Assembly (NCBI GenBank): GCA_039704465.1
Contig: JASFAU010000010.1
Coordinates: 1,200,363-1,264,362 of the forward strand
Reading direction: 5' to 3'
Length of the DNA stretch: 64,000 nt
Source of the DNA: Plasmodiophora brassicae
Taxonomy: Eukaryota; Endomyxa; Phytomyxea; Plasmodiophorida; Plasmodiophoridae
The translations under genes and the position numbers were made by a program. Shown one piece after another: positions 1 to 11,675 of this stretch; the stretch's first letter is position 1; every line of letters starts with the position of its first letter. The notes under the pieces were generated by a model. It made no database searches. It had not been told where the DNA came from and saw nothing but the letters and a program-made list of their open reading frames with translations.

Positions 1-403
1 ATTACACCCCCGTAAGCAGGCGCGGTACGACCATTGGCCTCCCGATCGATCCCATATACGTGGCACTCCGATAGCCAACCCTTGTTTCATCCGCTACTGG
101 TTAGCGTGGTCGTGGTCGATGCCGGGGGCCTCGTAGTCAGAGAGGCGACCACAGTCGACTACGATACCTTCCTATACGAAGGCAATAACTGCCAGGCCCT
201 CGCCTCTCCCTGGTACACACCATGTACGACCGGCCGAGGGGCGGGGCACATTGCAGGAGCTGGCTTGCAAGCGGATACTCCATCGCCGCGTACAGCACTC
301 TTATATACACATACAGCGTGCGTTGCAACGCCTTGGAGTGGCCCCGCTCATAAGCACCTTTATATTGTTTGGGGATCAGGCAACTCATGAATAGAGCTGC
401 CGG
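1..403. other. No gene recognised at left edge
   Basis: I see no exon with recognisable protein features here. Open frames occur on both strands but look like chance GC-rich frames. It is probably the 3' flank of the minus-strand gene that ends at 404. Confidence 0.4.
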
Positions 404-3201
404 TCATTCGGCGACCCTGTCCATGGATCGGTGTGGTGGTATCGCAGGCAGAGGTGCGGTCGGTAGCGTATCGCCATCGTCCGTCGACGACGACATGTAC
501 GTATTGTCATGCTCTGCTGTCGCCATCGCCCTCCATCGCCTCTGCCGCGCATCGAGACGGTGTGCGGCCATCGTGGGCATCACCGCGGGACCGCCAACGG
601 AGGACGTCGTCGCGAGCGTCGGCGCGACGTACGTCTGCCCCGTCGGGTACATGCTCATCGTGGAGAGTTGCGGCTGGAAATACATTTGGGGCGCCGACGT
701 CAGCGTCTGGATCGGAAGCGCCATGCTGCTGGGATGGACGGCCATGTGCGCCTGCGCCGCCGACGAGTTACCTGGCAGCCTGCGCCTGCGCCGCCGGCAG
801 TAGACCACGCCGGCACACGTGATCGTCACGAGGGCGACGAGCGCGACGCCTGCCAGCGACAGCAGCATCTCCAGGGGCGTCCATGCCGTCAGGAACGATG
901 CCAATAGTCCTGCAGGGCGCGGGGTACCGGGCCCGGGTACCCTGTTTGACGCCGGCGACGTCCACCTTGTTGTTGGCGTCGTCGACGACGACGGCTGCAG
1001 GCAGGTATTGTGGAGCGCATCAGTATCGGCCGGTGCGAATACGCCCGGCGAGCACTGTTGCAGGTTGACGAGATCGGACCGGGCGCGGATGCTCGGGTCG
1101 ATCGTGGACGTGACACGCCCGAGAAACAGGCTCGCGTACAGCGACGACGTGGGCGTGGCGAGGGCACTCACGAGCACGAAGGCCACGTTCGCCATCTCCG
1201 TCAGATTCGAGGGCGATATCGTCGGCAGCAGGTAGAACGTGATCGTCGACTGGTCGGCGTTGGCGTTCAGGTGCACGCCCGTGAACCGTGCGGCGGATAT
1301 GCCCGCCGACAACGCCATGGCGTTGGCGAGGTCGCGCGGCAGGTCGACGTTGATCTCCGCCGAGGAATAGGTGGCCGTCCCGAGGCGCGCCGCCACTGTG
1401 AACCTGCGACAACAAGCGTCCCCGTATCAGTCCCGCGCCGTTGCATACGCGCCGCCCGACCACCGCCTGGTGCCCTACTGGTACGCTTTGAAGGCCTTGC
1501 CAATAGGCAACGCAAGCGGAGCCGCTGGCGCCGACGACGTGAGTACGGCTGCAATCCGCGACGACGACGACGGCGACGTCGCTTGGGCGGTACTTGTGAT
1601 CGTGGACCTGATCACGCTTGTGACGTCGCCCGCACCAGCCGCAGTGCCGGTTATGCGGACGCTGGTCGGCGAAGGGGGCCGCATCGTTGGCTTGCGAGTA
1701 AGGGATCCCTTCGCTGACTGCTTCGGGACCGTCCGCAACGTCCCGCTAGTGGTCGAGGGGCGGACGCCCCCAATGTTCCGTATGGAGAACCATTTCCATT
1801 CCGACTGCTGTGCGCTGTTCTCCGGGCTCGTCAGCGTGATCATGCACGTCTGGACAGGGCAAGCACTCGTCAGGTGATCGGCGAGGCGCGTGAATACGCC
1901 CTGAGCGGATACCTTGCCGGGCGTGAGGATGTTGGCGGTATACCCCGGGTAGGCGCCTTGATCCGAATAATTATTGCACGGGTACGTAGCCGGCGTGAAC
2001 GCGCTGTTGGTCGGCCAGTTATTGGCGTCGATGCGCGTGAGAACCTTCTGCCACGTGCCTTTGTCCATTTAATGTGAGCCCACTACCTACCGAGCACGTT
2101 GCCCAGGGCGTTCCGCCGACCTCCGTTGACGCCTTCGGTATAGTCCACGTACAGGTCGACCGTCACCGTGCTATATTGTACACAGGGTCGCCCCGACGTC
2201 ATTCTCATACGATATGTTGCAGAATCGCGGAGCATCGGGTCCCGTACCTGCCGTTCAACGCGCTGCGAACGATCAGCTTCATGCCGACGAACCGGCTGAC
2301 AAACGCCGAATAGGGTACGGATGAGGTCGCCGTCCTCACCGAGGCCGACTGCGCACGCGCACCAACGACATGGTCTCAGGCATCATCGAACGAGACCGGA
2401 AGCACGGTTGCCAAGGGGCGTGGCGCTAGCTTACATAATAGGTCGGCAGGTACTGCTTCTGCATGCCGAATTGCCTACGCACGTGAAGGTGTTATAAGGG
2501 CGCGGCGCCACGATATCTACGCTGGCGCAGACCTGGATGCGAAGTAGGTTTTCGCCAGGTAGCACCTGTAGGAGCATTGATCTGCAACGACGACGACGAC
2601 GTGGACGCACGGTCATTCGGTCGGGCGATCATCCCAGCACGGACGTCCACGAGAGTCGTACCGATCGATGATGCGCCGCCCGAACGCGCCTGGATCGTGA
2701 ACCCGGTGGAGGCGGTGCCGTTGAGGCCGGACGGGTTGCGGGCGTACACGGTCAGCTCGACATTGCCCCACCCGTACTTGTCGTTTGCGACAGACAGCGT
2801 CGGGGAACCTGGTGCCCCCATCGCCCCATATCAGTTCAGGGGTGAATGCCACAGCTGGGACAGCGACGTCACGTCGAGCGTGCAGGCGTACCCGTGGTCG
2901 TCATGAGGCCGTTGACGATTCTCGCCGACCCGGCTCCATGCAGTACCGACCGGCTGTCGAACGGGTCGACGGTTGCCCCGCCGGTCTGCACGATCGACCG
3001 GTTCGGTGACCACGACGCCGCTGAGTACCAGGACAGGTCGTCGTTCGCCGTCGGATACAGCATCTGGATGCCGTCCGGGCCAGCCATCTTGCCGGCCGGC
3101 AGCATTGACGTTGACCGACCCCTCGAGCTGGTCCTGGCCACTGCCACCACCACGAAGCAGGCATGGACGAGCGCGAGCGTCAACAGCGGGTACGTCGGCA
3201 T
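404..3201 (-). CDS. Tandem type I membrane protein, paralogue A (multi-exon)
   Basis: Start at 3201 gives a hydrophobic signal peptide (MPTYPLLTLALVHACFVVV), followed by a DGIQMLYPT...DDLSWYS block. Later exons carry SVANDKYGWGN / VTVYARNPSG / GFTIQARSGG (about 2800-2680), a Cys exon DQCSYRCYLAK (about 2590), and QTCMITL...EWKWFSIRNIGG (about 1840-1770). The last exon (1403-404) holds a globular alpha/beta domain (LPRDLANAMALSAG...STITFYLLP), one TM helix, an Arg-rich stop-transfer stretch, and a Ser/Pro/Thr-rich cytoplasmic tail. The join across the intron at 1478-1404 (GTAGGG...CGCAG) restores YQ-FTVAARLG. Every splice site traced is matched in paralogue B, so the structure is well supported. 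The membrane-proximal domain is SEA-like in appearance, which is inference. Family and ligand are unknown; a cell-surface receptor or adhesin is plausible. Confidence 0.75.
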
Positions 3202-3462
3202 GGCAGGTGGGGAAACGCGGGCCCTCCGCCCGCTCCCAAAGGGTAAGCGACCTGTTTAATTGACCGAACTGGTGGTACCCCGCCTATTTGCGGGCCGGCT
3301 TCAGTCGAGTACCGGTGGAGGGACCTCGTTCCCTCTTACCAGGACCCTTACCTGGCCGACGACCACGATCACCATCAGCACGTCATGGACATGGCACAAT
3401 ACGTGGGCGAGCCTGCGACGACGACGTATTGAAACAAACGCGCCCCCAAACGTGTATCATGA

Positions 3463-6144
3463 TCAGGTGGCCATGGTGTCATGATCCGAGGTCAGCGTGG
3501 CGTCGGCGTCGTCGGCGACCAGGCCATGCGGGCTGCGACCCGGCACGCGCCGACGCCGGGCCGCCGACACGGGCGCCAGCGTGTCGGCGTCGTCCGCCGA
3601 CGAGACCGTGTCCATCGTGTCCTGGTCTGCGGTCGCCGCCCTCCATCGCCGCGTCTGTCGAGCATTCGGGCGTTGTTGTGTCGCAGGCGGTGCGTTGCCA
3701 CCAGAGGAGGTCGACGTGGCGGCCTGGGTGTCCAGCGTCGCGAAGGGCGACGGCGGCGCCTGCTGCTGCTGCGACGGCGACGGCAGCGAGTACGCCAGCA
3801 TGGGCAACTGCGGCGCCTGGACGTACGCTGGCAGCGAATGCATCGGCATCATGGTGGGGCGCGCCGACGTCAGGAGCGGGGCGGGTGCGCGCCACGACGA
3901 CCACGGGCGCCGGCGCCGCCGACAGCAGAACGCGGCGAGGCAGACGACGAACAGCAGGGCCAGGGCGGAACCGGATAGCGCCAGCAGCATCGGGATGGAG
4001 GTCCACGACGACCCGAGGAACGACGTCGACATGACCGCAGGTGATGTCGCGGGCCCCGGTCTGTTCGTGCCCGGCGACGAGGACGTCGTCGCCGTCGTCG
4101 TCGTTCGCTGGTCGGCGACGCACGTGTCCGGGTTGGCGGACGCGGGCCCGAAGACGCCCAGCGCACACTGCCGCAGGTCGACGAGGGTGACGCGGGCCCG
4201 CACGTTCGGGTCGATCGTCGACGTGATGCGCCCGAGGAACAGGTCGGCGTACAGCGACGAGGCGGGGTCGGCGAACGCGTTGACCAGGTCGACGGCCACG
4301 CTGGACATCTCGGTCAGGTTGGAGGGCGACACCGTCGGCAGCAGCCAGAACGTGATCGTCGACTGGTCGGCGTTGGCGTTCAGGTGCGCGCCGGCGAACC
4401 GGGCCGCGGGCAGCCCCGTCGACAGGGCCAGGGCGTTCGCCAGGTCGCGCGGCAGGTCCACGCTGGCCTCGCGCGTCGTGTACGTCGTGGTGCCGAGGCG
4501 CGCCGCAACCGTCACCCTGCGGAACGTGCCGCGTACACGCGTCAATGACGGGGACGAGGAAGGAGCGACGCAGCTGGTCGTTACTGGTAGGCCTTGAACA
4601 CTTGCCCGATGACGGGCAACGCGTATGGCGGCGGTGCTGTCGCCGTCGCTGCCGGCAGCACAGCGCTCGTCGCGGGTGCCAGAGCCTGCCGGGTCGTCGA
4701 TCTGACGAGGGCGCCCGTGGCCCTCCTGCTGACGGTCCTCGTGGTGGTGGTGGCCGCCACCGGAGACGTCGTGGACGACATGGGCGGGCGGCGCGCGTTC
4801 GCCCCGATGTTGCGTATGGAGAACCACTTCCACTCAGTGGCCTGGGCGTCACTCACCGGGTCCGTCATCGTGATCGTGCATGTCTGTCGATAGGCGCGCG
4901 CGTGACGGTTCGTGGCACAGCAACGGCAGACGCGGCAGACGGACCTTGCCGGGCGCGAGAAAGTTGGCCAGGTACCCAGGGTAGGCGGCTGGGTTGTCCG
5001 AGTAATTGCACGGGTAGGCCGTCTGCGTGTTCCAGTTCGCGGCCCAGTCGTTGGCGTCGACACGGCCAATGACCTGCTGCCAGGTCCCTGCACGAAGTCA
5101 GAGCCGGTCGGGACGGGGGGCGCGTGTGCGGTCAGTCATCACCTCCGCCGGCGCCTTCCGTGTAGTCCACGTACATGTCGACGGCGACGGTGCTGCGAGG
5201 CCCGCCCATGCATCAGCCTGGGGCGACACACGCGACCGAGCGTCGCTGCATAGTACCTGCCGTTCGTGGCGTTGCGCACGATCAGCTTCATGCCCAGGAA
5301 GCTGCCGACGTATGCCGAACTCGGGACGATCGACGTGGCCGTCCGGAACGATGACGACTAAACCGGTGGGCGCCCGTGTCAGCGACGACGCCATGCAATC
5401 ATCGACACCGCCCCTACGTAGTACGTCGGCAGGTACTGCTTCTGCAGGCCGTACTGCCTGAGCGGACGCGCGCAGGTCAGCGTCGGGACGATCAGACGCG
5501 CTGTCATCACCTCACCTGGTCTGCAGGTAGAGTTTGGCCAAATACGACCGGTACGAGCACTGATCTGACGGCGCGCTCAAACGTCAGCGGCGGGCGGGCG
5601 GTTGGCGGGACAGCAGGGGCCGCCCGGGGGGATCCGTATACCCGAGGAGGAGTACCCGCCGGAGCGTGCCTGAATCGTAAACCCGCTGTACGTGCCGCGG
5701 TAGGCGCCGGACGGGTTGCGCGCGTACACGGTCACCTCGACGTCGGCCCAGCCGTACTTGGCGTTCGTGACCGACACCGTCGGCGAACCTAAGCCCGTTC
5801 ACATCGCGTACGGTGCGCGCATGGACGCGGGCCTGCCTACCGGCCATCGTCAGCAGGCCATTCGTGATGTTCGCTGCCCCGTATCCGTTCAGCAGCGACC
5901 TGCCATCCGCCGGGTCGGCGACGTCGCTGCCGGACACGGCCACGAAGCGATTCGCCGCCCATGCCGTCGCCGAGTACCACGACATGTCGTCGTGTACGCT
6001 CGGGTACAGCATCTGGATGCCATCCGGGCCCAGCACCTTTGGTGGCATCCGTGTCGACCGCGCAGGCAGGCTGGCGGTCCCTGCCACCCCGGACAAGTCC
6101 AGGCACACACGAAGGAACGCGAGCGCATGCAGCAGGTGCCTCAT
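3463..6144 (-). CDS. Tandem type I membrane protein, paralogue B (multi-exon)
   Basis: Head-to-tail paralogue of the 404-3201 gene. Start at 6144 (MRHLLHALAFLRVCLDLSG, signal peptide), then DGIQMLYPSVHDDMSWYSATAW. Matching exons carry GSPTVSVTNAKYGWADV / VTVYARNPSG / GFTIQARSGG (5770-5660), DQCSYRSYLAKLYLQ (about 5560), QKQYLPTYYV (about 5440) and QTCTITM...EWKWFSIRNIG (about 4870-4800). The last exon (about 4517-3463) has the same alpha/beta domain (LPRDLANALALSTG... STITFWLLP), a TM helix (MLLALSGSALALLFVVCLAAF), an RRRRR stop-transfer and a long tail rich in Q, A, P and acidic residues. The intron at about 4590-4518 joins YQ to VTVAARLG exactly as in paralogue A. The tail diverges most between copies; the ectodomain motifs are conserved, which suggests selection on the outer part. 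No enzyme motif was seen. Confidence 0.75.
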
Positions 6145-6537
6145 TGACGGAGGGCACCCGGGTCCCACGTTGATTCCCGCACACCCCTTCGCGCGCCCAC
6201 CTATGCGTAGGAGAGGCGGGGAGGACAGAGGTACAGGTGCACGGTCGCGATCGACCCGCTGGTCGGACAGTAGTAGTGGCCCTCTCCTAGGCCTTCCTCC
6301 GCGTGCACCATGTGGTCGCACAGACGGGGGACCAGGGTATGTGCCTCCTACCGGCGGGGGCACTTATTTCGGAGGCGGCGCTGACGTGGCGTGGGGCCGC
6401 GGCTCTCTGTATTCGTCGGGTCCGGCGGCGCCAGGGGCCAGGCAGGGCCGACATCGCCTGTCCCCGTCTCCGTCGCAACACCCCCCTCGGACGGTCGTCC
6501 TCGTCGTCGAACCCGGCCAGCGCGCATCGCCATCATC

Positions 6538-7566
6538 ATGCAGTCGTCGTCCGATCACCGGATCACGCTGGACGCCCTGCCGGGCAGCGCAGTGCTGGCG
6601 TCGACGCCGGCGCCGCCATCGACCTGGCTCTACACGGCGCCGTCGCCGCCGGGCGCGTCCGACGACCCGCCGACGCCGTCGACCAGGTCGGTGTCGCTGC
6701 AGGCCCTGTTCGGCATGTACGACGCGCGCCTGCTGCCCTACGTCGACTGGCTGTCCAGGAACGGGTTCGCCCGGGTCGACCACGTCGGCGCGCTGACGCC
6801 CGACGAGCGCCGCTCCGTCTACGGGGCCGTGCGCCCCCCGATCCCCTACTCGCTTCAACTGCGCCTCGAGCGCCTGATCCGCACCGCCATGGGCGACCCG
6901 CTATCGCACAGCCAGCGCCACGCCGAGACGCAGACCTGCGACCCGACCCACGTCGTCGTCGTCGCTGCCGCCGCCGACTGCGTCGACCAGGCAACGCAGT
7001 GGGCGGATCCGGACGCCGCCTCCAGCACCGCCCCTGTGCGGGGGGCGGTGCTGGCACCCGACGACCGCCCGGCGCCGTCGCCCACCGCCGCCGCGGTCGT
7101 GCCGGGCGAGGGCGCCGACGGCCTGTACTCGTGCCCGGTCTGCGCGGCCATGTTCACGCGGCAGGACGCGCTGACCGTGCACCACCGGGCGCACACGGGC
7201 GCGCGCCCGTTCGTCTGCGCCCGGCCCGCCTGCGGCAAGGGGTTCCGCTCGCGTACCTGCCTGCAGCGCCACGAACGCGGCCACGTCGACGAGCGCCAGT
7301 TCGTCTGCGCCCTGTGCGGCAAGGCGTTCAAGACGGTGGACGCGCTCGCCAAGCACCGCAAGGTGCACACGCAGGACAAGGCGCACCAGTGCGACATCTG
7401 CCGGCGGTCGTTCCGCCGCAAGGACAACCTGGCCGCCCACCGCCTGATCCACACGCGCGCCTACCCGTGCGACCTGTGCGACCAGACGTTCCGGTGGAAG
7501 TCGGGCCTCGCCGCGCACCGCCGGGCGCACGCCGACAGCACCAACAATGAAGTGCCGAACGGATAG
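6538..7566 (+). CDS. C2H2 zinc-finger protein, five fingers, probable transcription factor
   Basis: Single-exon ORF of 342 aa from ATG 6538; an in-frame ATG at 6391 is an alternative start, but the intervening sequence looks non-coding. The N-terminal part is Ser/Pro/Thr-rich. Residues about 58-120 form a helical block (LFGMYDARLLPYVDWLSRNG...LTPDERRSVYG) resembling a small SAM-like bundle, which is inference only. The C-terminal 140 residues contain five Cys2-His2 fingers in tandem (CPVC...H...H; CARPACGKGF; CALCGKAF; CDICRRSF; CDLCDQTF) with classic HTG/HTQ-type linkers. The array predicts sequence-specific DNA binding in the nucleus; the target is unknown. It lies about 70 bp upstream of the threonine dehydratase on the same strand. 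Confidence 0.85.
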   Translation: MQSSSDHRITLDALPGSAVLASTPAPPSTWLYTAPSPPGASDDPPTPSTRSVSLQALFGMYDARLLPYVDWLSRNGFARVDHVGALTPDERRSVYGAVRPPIPYSLQLRLERLIRTAMGDPLSHSQRHAETQTCDPTHVVVVAAAADCVDQATQWADPDAASSTAPVRGAVLAPDDRPAPSPTAAAVVPGEGADGLYSCPVCAAMFTRQDALTVHHRAHTGARPFVCARPACGKGFRSRTCLQRHERGHVDERQFVCALCGKAFKTVDALAKHRKVHTQDKAHQCDICRRSFRRKDNLAAHRLIHTRAYPCDLCDQTFRWKSGLAAHRRAHADSTNNEVPNG

Positions 7567-7637
7567 GTGATGACACCCTGGGCAGAGAGAGGGACGCGCC
7601 GCTCGCCCCACACTGTCCCCAGTGCGACTGTCTGTCG

Positions 7638-9475
7638 ATGGCGACGACGGCGACGGGCGAGTTCCTGCGCGACGTGCTGACCGCGCGCGTCTACGATGTG
7701 GCCGTCGAGACGCCGCTGCAGGGCGCCGCGCTGCTGTCGGGGCGCGTCCGCAACCGGGTCCTGCTGAAGCGGGAGGACCTGCAGCCGGTGCACAGCTTCA
7801 AGGTGCGCGGCGCCTACAACAAGATGGTGCACCTGGGCGCCGGCGAGCGCGCCCGCGGCGTCGTCTGCGCCAGCGCCGGCAACCACGCCCAGGGCGTCGC
7901 GCTGGCCGCCAGCAGGCTCCAGTGCCCCGCCACCGTACGTTCGTTGTCGTTGTAGCAACGCGGGCGCGGGCCCACCCAATGCGCTCCCCCACAGATCGTC
8001 ATGCCGACGACGACGCCGCCCGTCAAGGTCGACGCCGTGCGGGCGTACGGCGACCACGTCCAGGTGGTCCTGCACGGCGACACGTTCGCCGACGCGCTCG
8101 CCCACGCCAAGGGCATCGAACGCGACCGGCAGCTGACGTTCGTGCACCCGTACGACGACCCGCACGTGATCGCCGGCCAGGGCACCATCGCGATGGTACG
8201 TGCGGCGGCGCTCGTTAGCGCGCTGCTGACGTTCACATCCAGGAGATTGTTCGACAGCACCCGGACCCGATCCACGCCGTCTTTGTCGCCGTCGGCGGCG
8301 GCGGCATGATCGCTGGTAAGCGGGGGCGCGCGAAGGGCGCGTGCGCGTACTCAAACGGGGGCGGCCCGTCTAGGGATCGGCACGTACCTGAAGCTGGTGC
8401 GGCCCGAGGTGCGCGTTGTCGCCGTGCAGACCGTCGACTCGGACAGCATGGCGCAGAGCCTGCAGGCGGGCCAGCCGGTCGCCCTCGACGACGTCGGCCT
8501 GTTCTGCGACGGCACCGCCGTCAAGCGCGTCGGCGACGAGACGCTGCGGCTGGCCCGGCGCTGCATCGACGAGGTCGTCTACGTGACGACGGATCAGGTC
8601 TGCGCGGCCATCAAGGACGTGTTCCTGGACACGAGGTCCATCCTGGAGCCCTCCGGGGCCATGTCCATTGCCGGCGTACGTTCGTGCGTGTCCGCTGCCT
8701 GGGGGCGACCTGACCGGGACCGACGTCGTTCTAGGCCAAGGCGTACCTGCAGCGGTGCGACCTGCAGGGGCAGACCGTCGTCTGTGTCGCGTGCGGCGCC
8801 AACATGAACTTTGACCGCCTGCGGTTCGTGGTGGACCGGGCCGAGCTGGGCCAGGAGCGCGAGGCGCTGCTCGTCGTGCGCCTCCCGCCGGGCAGGACGC
8901 TGACGGACCTGGCCGCCGTCCTGCCCGCCCACCTGAACGTCACCGAGTGCAACTACAACGCCAGCTGCGTCGGCGTCTTCCTCGGCGTGTCCGTCGTCGA
9001 CGCGACCCAGACGGGCGCCCTGCGCGACCTGATCGAGGCGAACGGGTTCCCCACCGGTGCGTGCGTTCGAGCGCGTCGTCGTCGTCAGGACATCTCGCTG
9101 ACGAGTGTGTGTGCTGTCGTGGGGCGCGCAGTCGACGTCACCGGCGACGACCTGGCGAAGAACCACCTGCGGTACATGGTGGGCGGAGGGCCCAGCGACG
9201 ACGACGCCCACCGCACGCAGCAGGTGTGCCGGGTGGAGACGGCGCAGCGCCCGGGTGCGATCCGGCACCTGCTGCTGCGCGTCCTGCCCGGGCGCTCGAT
9301 CACGCTGCTGCACTACCGGAACCATGGCGGCGACGTGGCGCGCATCATGATCGGCGCGCCACCGCCCCACCAGCAGCAGCCGTCGCTGTACGACACGCTC
9401 AGCGCCCAGGCCGGGTACCGGGTCGTGTCCGACGCCGACAACGCCGCCCTGCACATCCTGCTGACGCGCACGTAA
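7638..9475 (+). CDS. ILV1: Biosynthetic threonine dehydratase (threonine ammonia-lyase), six exons
   Basis: PLP enzyme converting L-threonine to 2-oxobutyrate and ammonia, the first committed step of isoleucine synthesis. Exons 7638-7934, 7995-8195, 8243-8315, 8374-8675, 8735-9056 and 9132-9475 join in frame to 512 aa. Fold-type II signatures are present: LLKREDLQPVHSFKVRGAYN with the PLP lysine in SFK, SAGNHAQGVA, and the glycine loop VGGGGMIAG. After about residue 330 come two ACT-like regulatory domains (REALLVVRLPPGRTL..., and AQRPGAIRHLLLRVLPGRSIT), the architecture of isoleucine-inhibited biosynthetic enzymes. The N-terminus aligns from the bacterial IlvA start, with no obvious mitochondrial presequence, unusual for a eukaryote that makes isoleucine in mitochondria. 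The donors at 7935 and 8676 both start GTACGTTCGT. Codons match neighbouring genes. Confidence 0.93.
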
Positions 9476-9529
9476 ACCGGATGCCAGCGCGCCCATCTGT
9501 CGTCGTTCGTGTGTGTGTGTCGCGCCCGG

Positions 9530-11020
9530 TCAGTCTGTATCGACGACGGGCCCCTGCTGCTGCTGGACGATGGCGCCGATCTGCCTGCCGAGGTGCTCGT
9601 AGACGGCGTGCCGGTGCCGGTGCTCCGTCTGCGCCTTCCACAGGTGGAAGGGCGCCGGCCGTCGCCGGTGGTCGAACGGGCACGCCAGGTACAGGTCGGC
9701 CCGGGCGTCGATCGTTCGGCACGCCCGGCGGCATTGCCGTCGGGCGTCCCAGTCCATCAGGCGGTGGACGGCGTCGAGCGGGTCGCTGGCACAGGGCGCC
9801 CGCGCCGCCGCCTCCTCGGCGATGTCGCGCCGCACCGACGAGACCAGGGCGGCCATGCGCTCCCGGTGCGCCTGCCGCCGTCGCTCGACGTCGCGGTCGT
9901 AGATGGACGGCGACGACGACCTGCGCCTGGCGGCCGCCCCGTCCACCTGGGCCCTGTCGCGCTCCCGCGCCGCCTGCTGCTGCTCGTGGCGCCATTGTCG
10001 CATGCGCTGCAGGGTGTCCATGCCCAGGCGGTACTGGTGGTCGCCGTCGGTGACGGGGCCGCCGGCACCGCCCGTCCCGGTCGACGACGTCATCAGCGCG
10101 TGCACGCGCCTGCGGTCGTCGTCGGCCAGCCGCTGTCGCTCAGCGTCGCGCCGAGCCTCCAGCGCGCGCTGTCGGGCGAGGAACGCCTCCGGCGACGTCG
10201 ACGTCGCTGACTCGGTCCTGCGCCCGCCTCGTTGTCGCTCCTCGTCCCCGATGCGCTCGCGACGACACCGCTCCCGTCGAGCCGCTCGCTGCCGCTCCTG
10301 GAACGCGTTCGCGTCCTCCTCGGTCATGGGCCTGGCGGGCGCCGGCGGCGGCCGGTACTGCAACTGGCGGCGGCGCTCCCGTCGTCGACGTTGCCGCGAT
10401 CGGTACCAGGCGACGTTCAGGTCGTAGACGGACGGCGCAGGCGGTTCACGACGACGACGCGTGTCCATGGGGTCGCCTCCCTGGACCAGGCCGGCGGCCG
10501 GAGCCCCGTTGTCGCTCACGACGTCGTCGTCGACGTCGTCCGCGTCGATGGACATGGCGATCTCGTTGGCCAGGTCGTCGTCGTCGTCGTCGTCGTCATG
10601 CCCCGCAGGTGCACTGTCGAGGTCGGCGTCGACCACAGACCTGACAATGTCGTCGGCGAGCTGGTCGTCGTCATCGTCGTCGGACTGGGCCACGAACGTG
10701 TCGCCGAGGGCGGTCGCCAGGGCGCTCGACCAGGCATGGGCGCTCGGCCGACTGGCGCCCGGTGCGCTCGATGACGACGACGGTGCCGGCGCGGCCAGGT
10801 GCTGGGTGGCAGCAGCAGCCTCTGCACGACGTCGTCGTGTGGCTGTGCCGCCCGACGATGACATGGGCGCCGGCGTACCAGCACTGGCCGGCTGGGCGGT
10901 CCGCTGCCCTGCGCTGCCGTCGGCGTCGCCCTCCTCCTGCTGCTGCTGACGTGGCGGTGGCGCCAGCCGACGCCAGAAGGGCATCAGTCGATGATCCGAT
11001 AACGGACGGGCGCCCGCCAC
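9530..11020 (-). CDS. Arg- and Asp-rich orphan protein
   Basis: Intronless ORF of up to 496 aa, convergent with the threonine dehydratase (54 bp between stops). ATG 11020 is the longest start; ATG 10984 (MPFWRRLAPPP) is equally likely because that start is kept in the decayed copy near 13121. Two aspartate runs (SDDDDDDQLADDIV, HDDDDDDDDLANEIA) lie in a Ser/Ala/Gln-rich N-terminal third. The rest is strongly basic and helical, with repeated RRR/ERQR blocks (RQRRRRERRRQLQYR, AFQERQRAARRERC) and a YDxNVAWY / YDRDVERRR motif used twice. The C-terminus ends in HLGRQIGAIVQQQQG. The mixed charge suggests a nuclear coiled-coil or RNA-associated protein, which is inference. No family recognised. Confidence 0.6.
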   Translation of the reverse strand: MAGARPLSDHRLMPFWRRLAPPPRQQQQEEGDADGSAGQRTAQPASAGTPAPMSSSGGTATRRRRAEAAAATQHLAAPAPSSSSSAPGASRPSAHAWSSALATALGDTFVAQSDDDDDDQLADDIVRSVVDADLDSAPAGHDDDDDDDDLANEIAMSIDADDVDDDVVSDNGAPAAGLVQGGDPMDTRRRREPPAPSVYDLNVAWYRSRQRRRRERRRQLQYRPPPAPARPMTEEDANAFQERQRAARRERCRRERIGDEERQRGGRRTESATSTSPEAFLARQRALEARRDAERQRLADDDRRRVHALMTSSTGTGGAGGPVTDGDHQYRLGMDTLQRMRQWRHEQQQAARERDRAQVDGAAARRRSSSPSIYDRDVERRRQAHRERMAALVSSVRRDIAEEAAARAPCASDPLDAVHRLMDWDARRQCRRACRTIDARADLYLACPFDHRRRPAPFHLWKAQTEHRHRHAVYEHLGRQIGAIVQQQQGPVVDTD

Positions 11021-11270
11021 CCCCGGTCCAGATATCTCGCGTCAGGCGTGACGCCTGCGGCGGGCATCGTCCAGCAAGGCTCAGGGCAGCGGCCGATGAA
11101 CGCCGACGTCGTCGGCAGCACACCCCCCGCGAGACATCACGTTGCGCGTCGTCGCCATGCTGCCGACCCCTGCGCCTGTCTGTGCGCGCGCGCGCCTGGC
11201 ACCGGCCATGGGCGCAACGCGACGATTTCATTTCGAAGGTGGTGCTGTGTGTGTGTGAGGGTCGATCAGA

Positions 11271-11675
11271 GCGTCTGCAGGAGTTTGCGCGCCACCAAGA
11301 GGGACGCCGCGATGATATCCGAGCTCTGTACCATCAAGTAATGGACATGTGGCCCATCGACCTGTTCACACGCGAGACAGCGGATGATGTGGTGCGATCG
11401 TTGTGGTTGTCGCATATCCCTGACGTCCCGCAGACTGGTGCGCGTCACTCCTCCGGATCCGAGCGCGGTGACCAGCCGGGTTGTGGACTCAGGGAGGACG
11501 GTGGTGGCTGCGGGACGTCAGGGTATATGCGATATCCACAACGACCGGACCGCTTCATCCGCTGTCTCGCGTGTGAAGGGGTCGATGGGCCACATGTCCA
11601 TTAGTTGATGGTAGAGAGCTCGGATATCATCGCGGCGACGTCCCTCTTGCTGCCCCTACAAACTCGTGCAGACGC
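11271..11675. repeat. Inverted repeat: two partial copies of the 3' end of the downstream orphan gene
   Basis: Arms 11271-11433 and 11508-11675 are imperfect reverse complements (for example CATATCCCTGACGTCCCGCAG against CTGCGGGACGTCAGGGTATA), separated by a 74-bp loop. Read outward from the loop, each arm encodes the block found in the orphan at 11958-12623: FARHQEGRR, MDMWPIDLFTRETADDVVRS. The plus arm is translatable over most of the block. This is an inverted partial duplication of a gene 3' end, not an independent gene. Confidence 0.75.

Noticed and set aside
1010..1717. Long Arg-rich plus-strand frame
   Set aside because: It is the antisense of the last exons of the tandem membrane protein. 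Its composition is pure GC skew and there is no domain; the minus frame has TM segments and conserved splice sites.
6303..7550. 415-codon plus-strand frame over the zinc-finger gene
   Set aside because: It overlaps the five-finger frame in another phase; the fingers are unambiguous and this one is low-complexity Arg/Pro.
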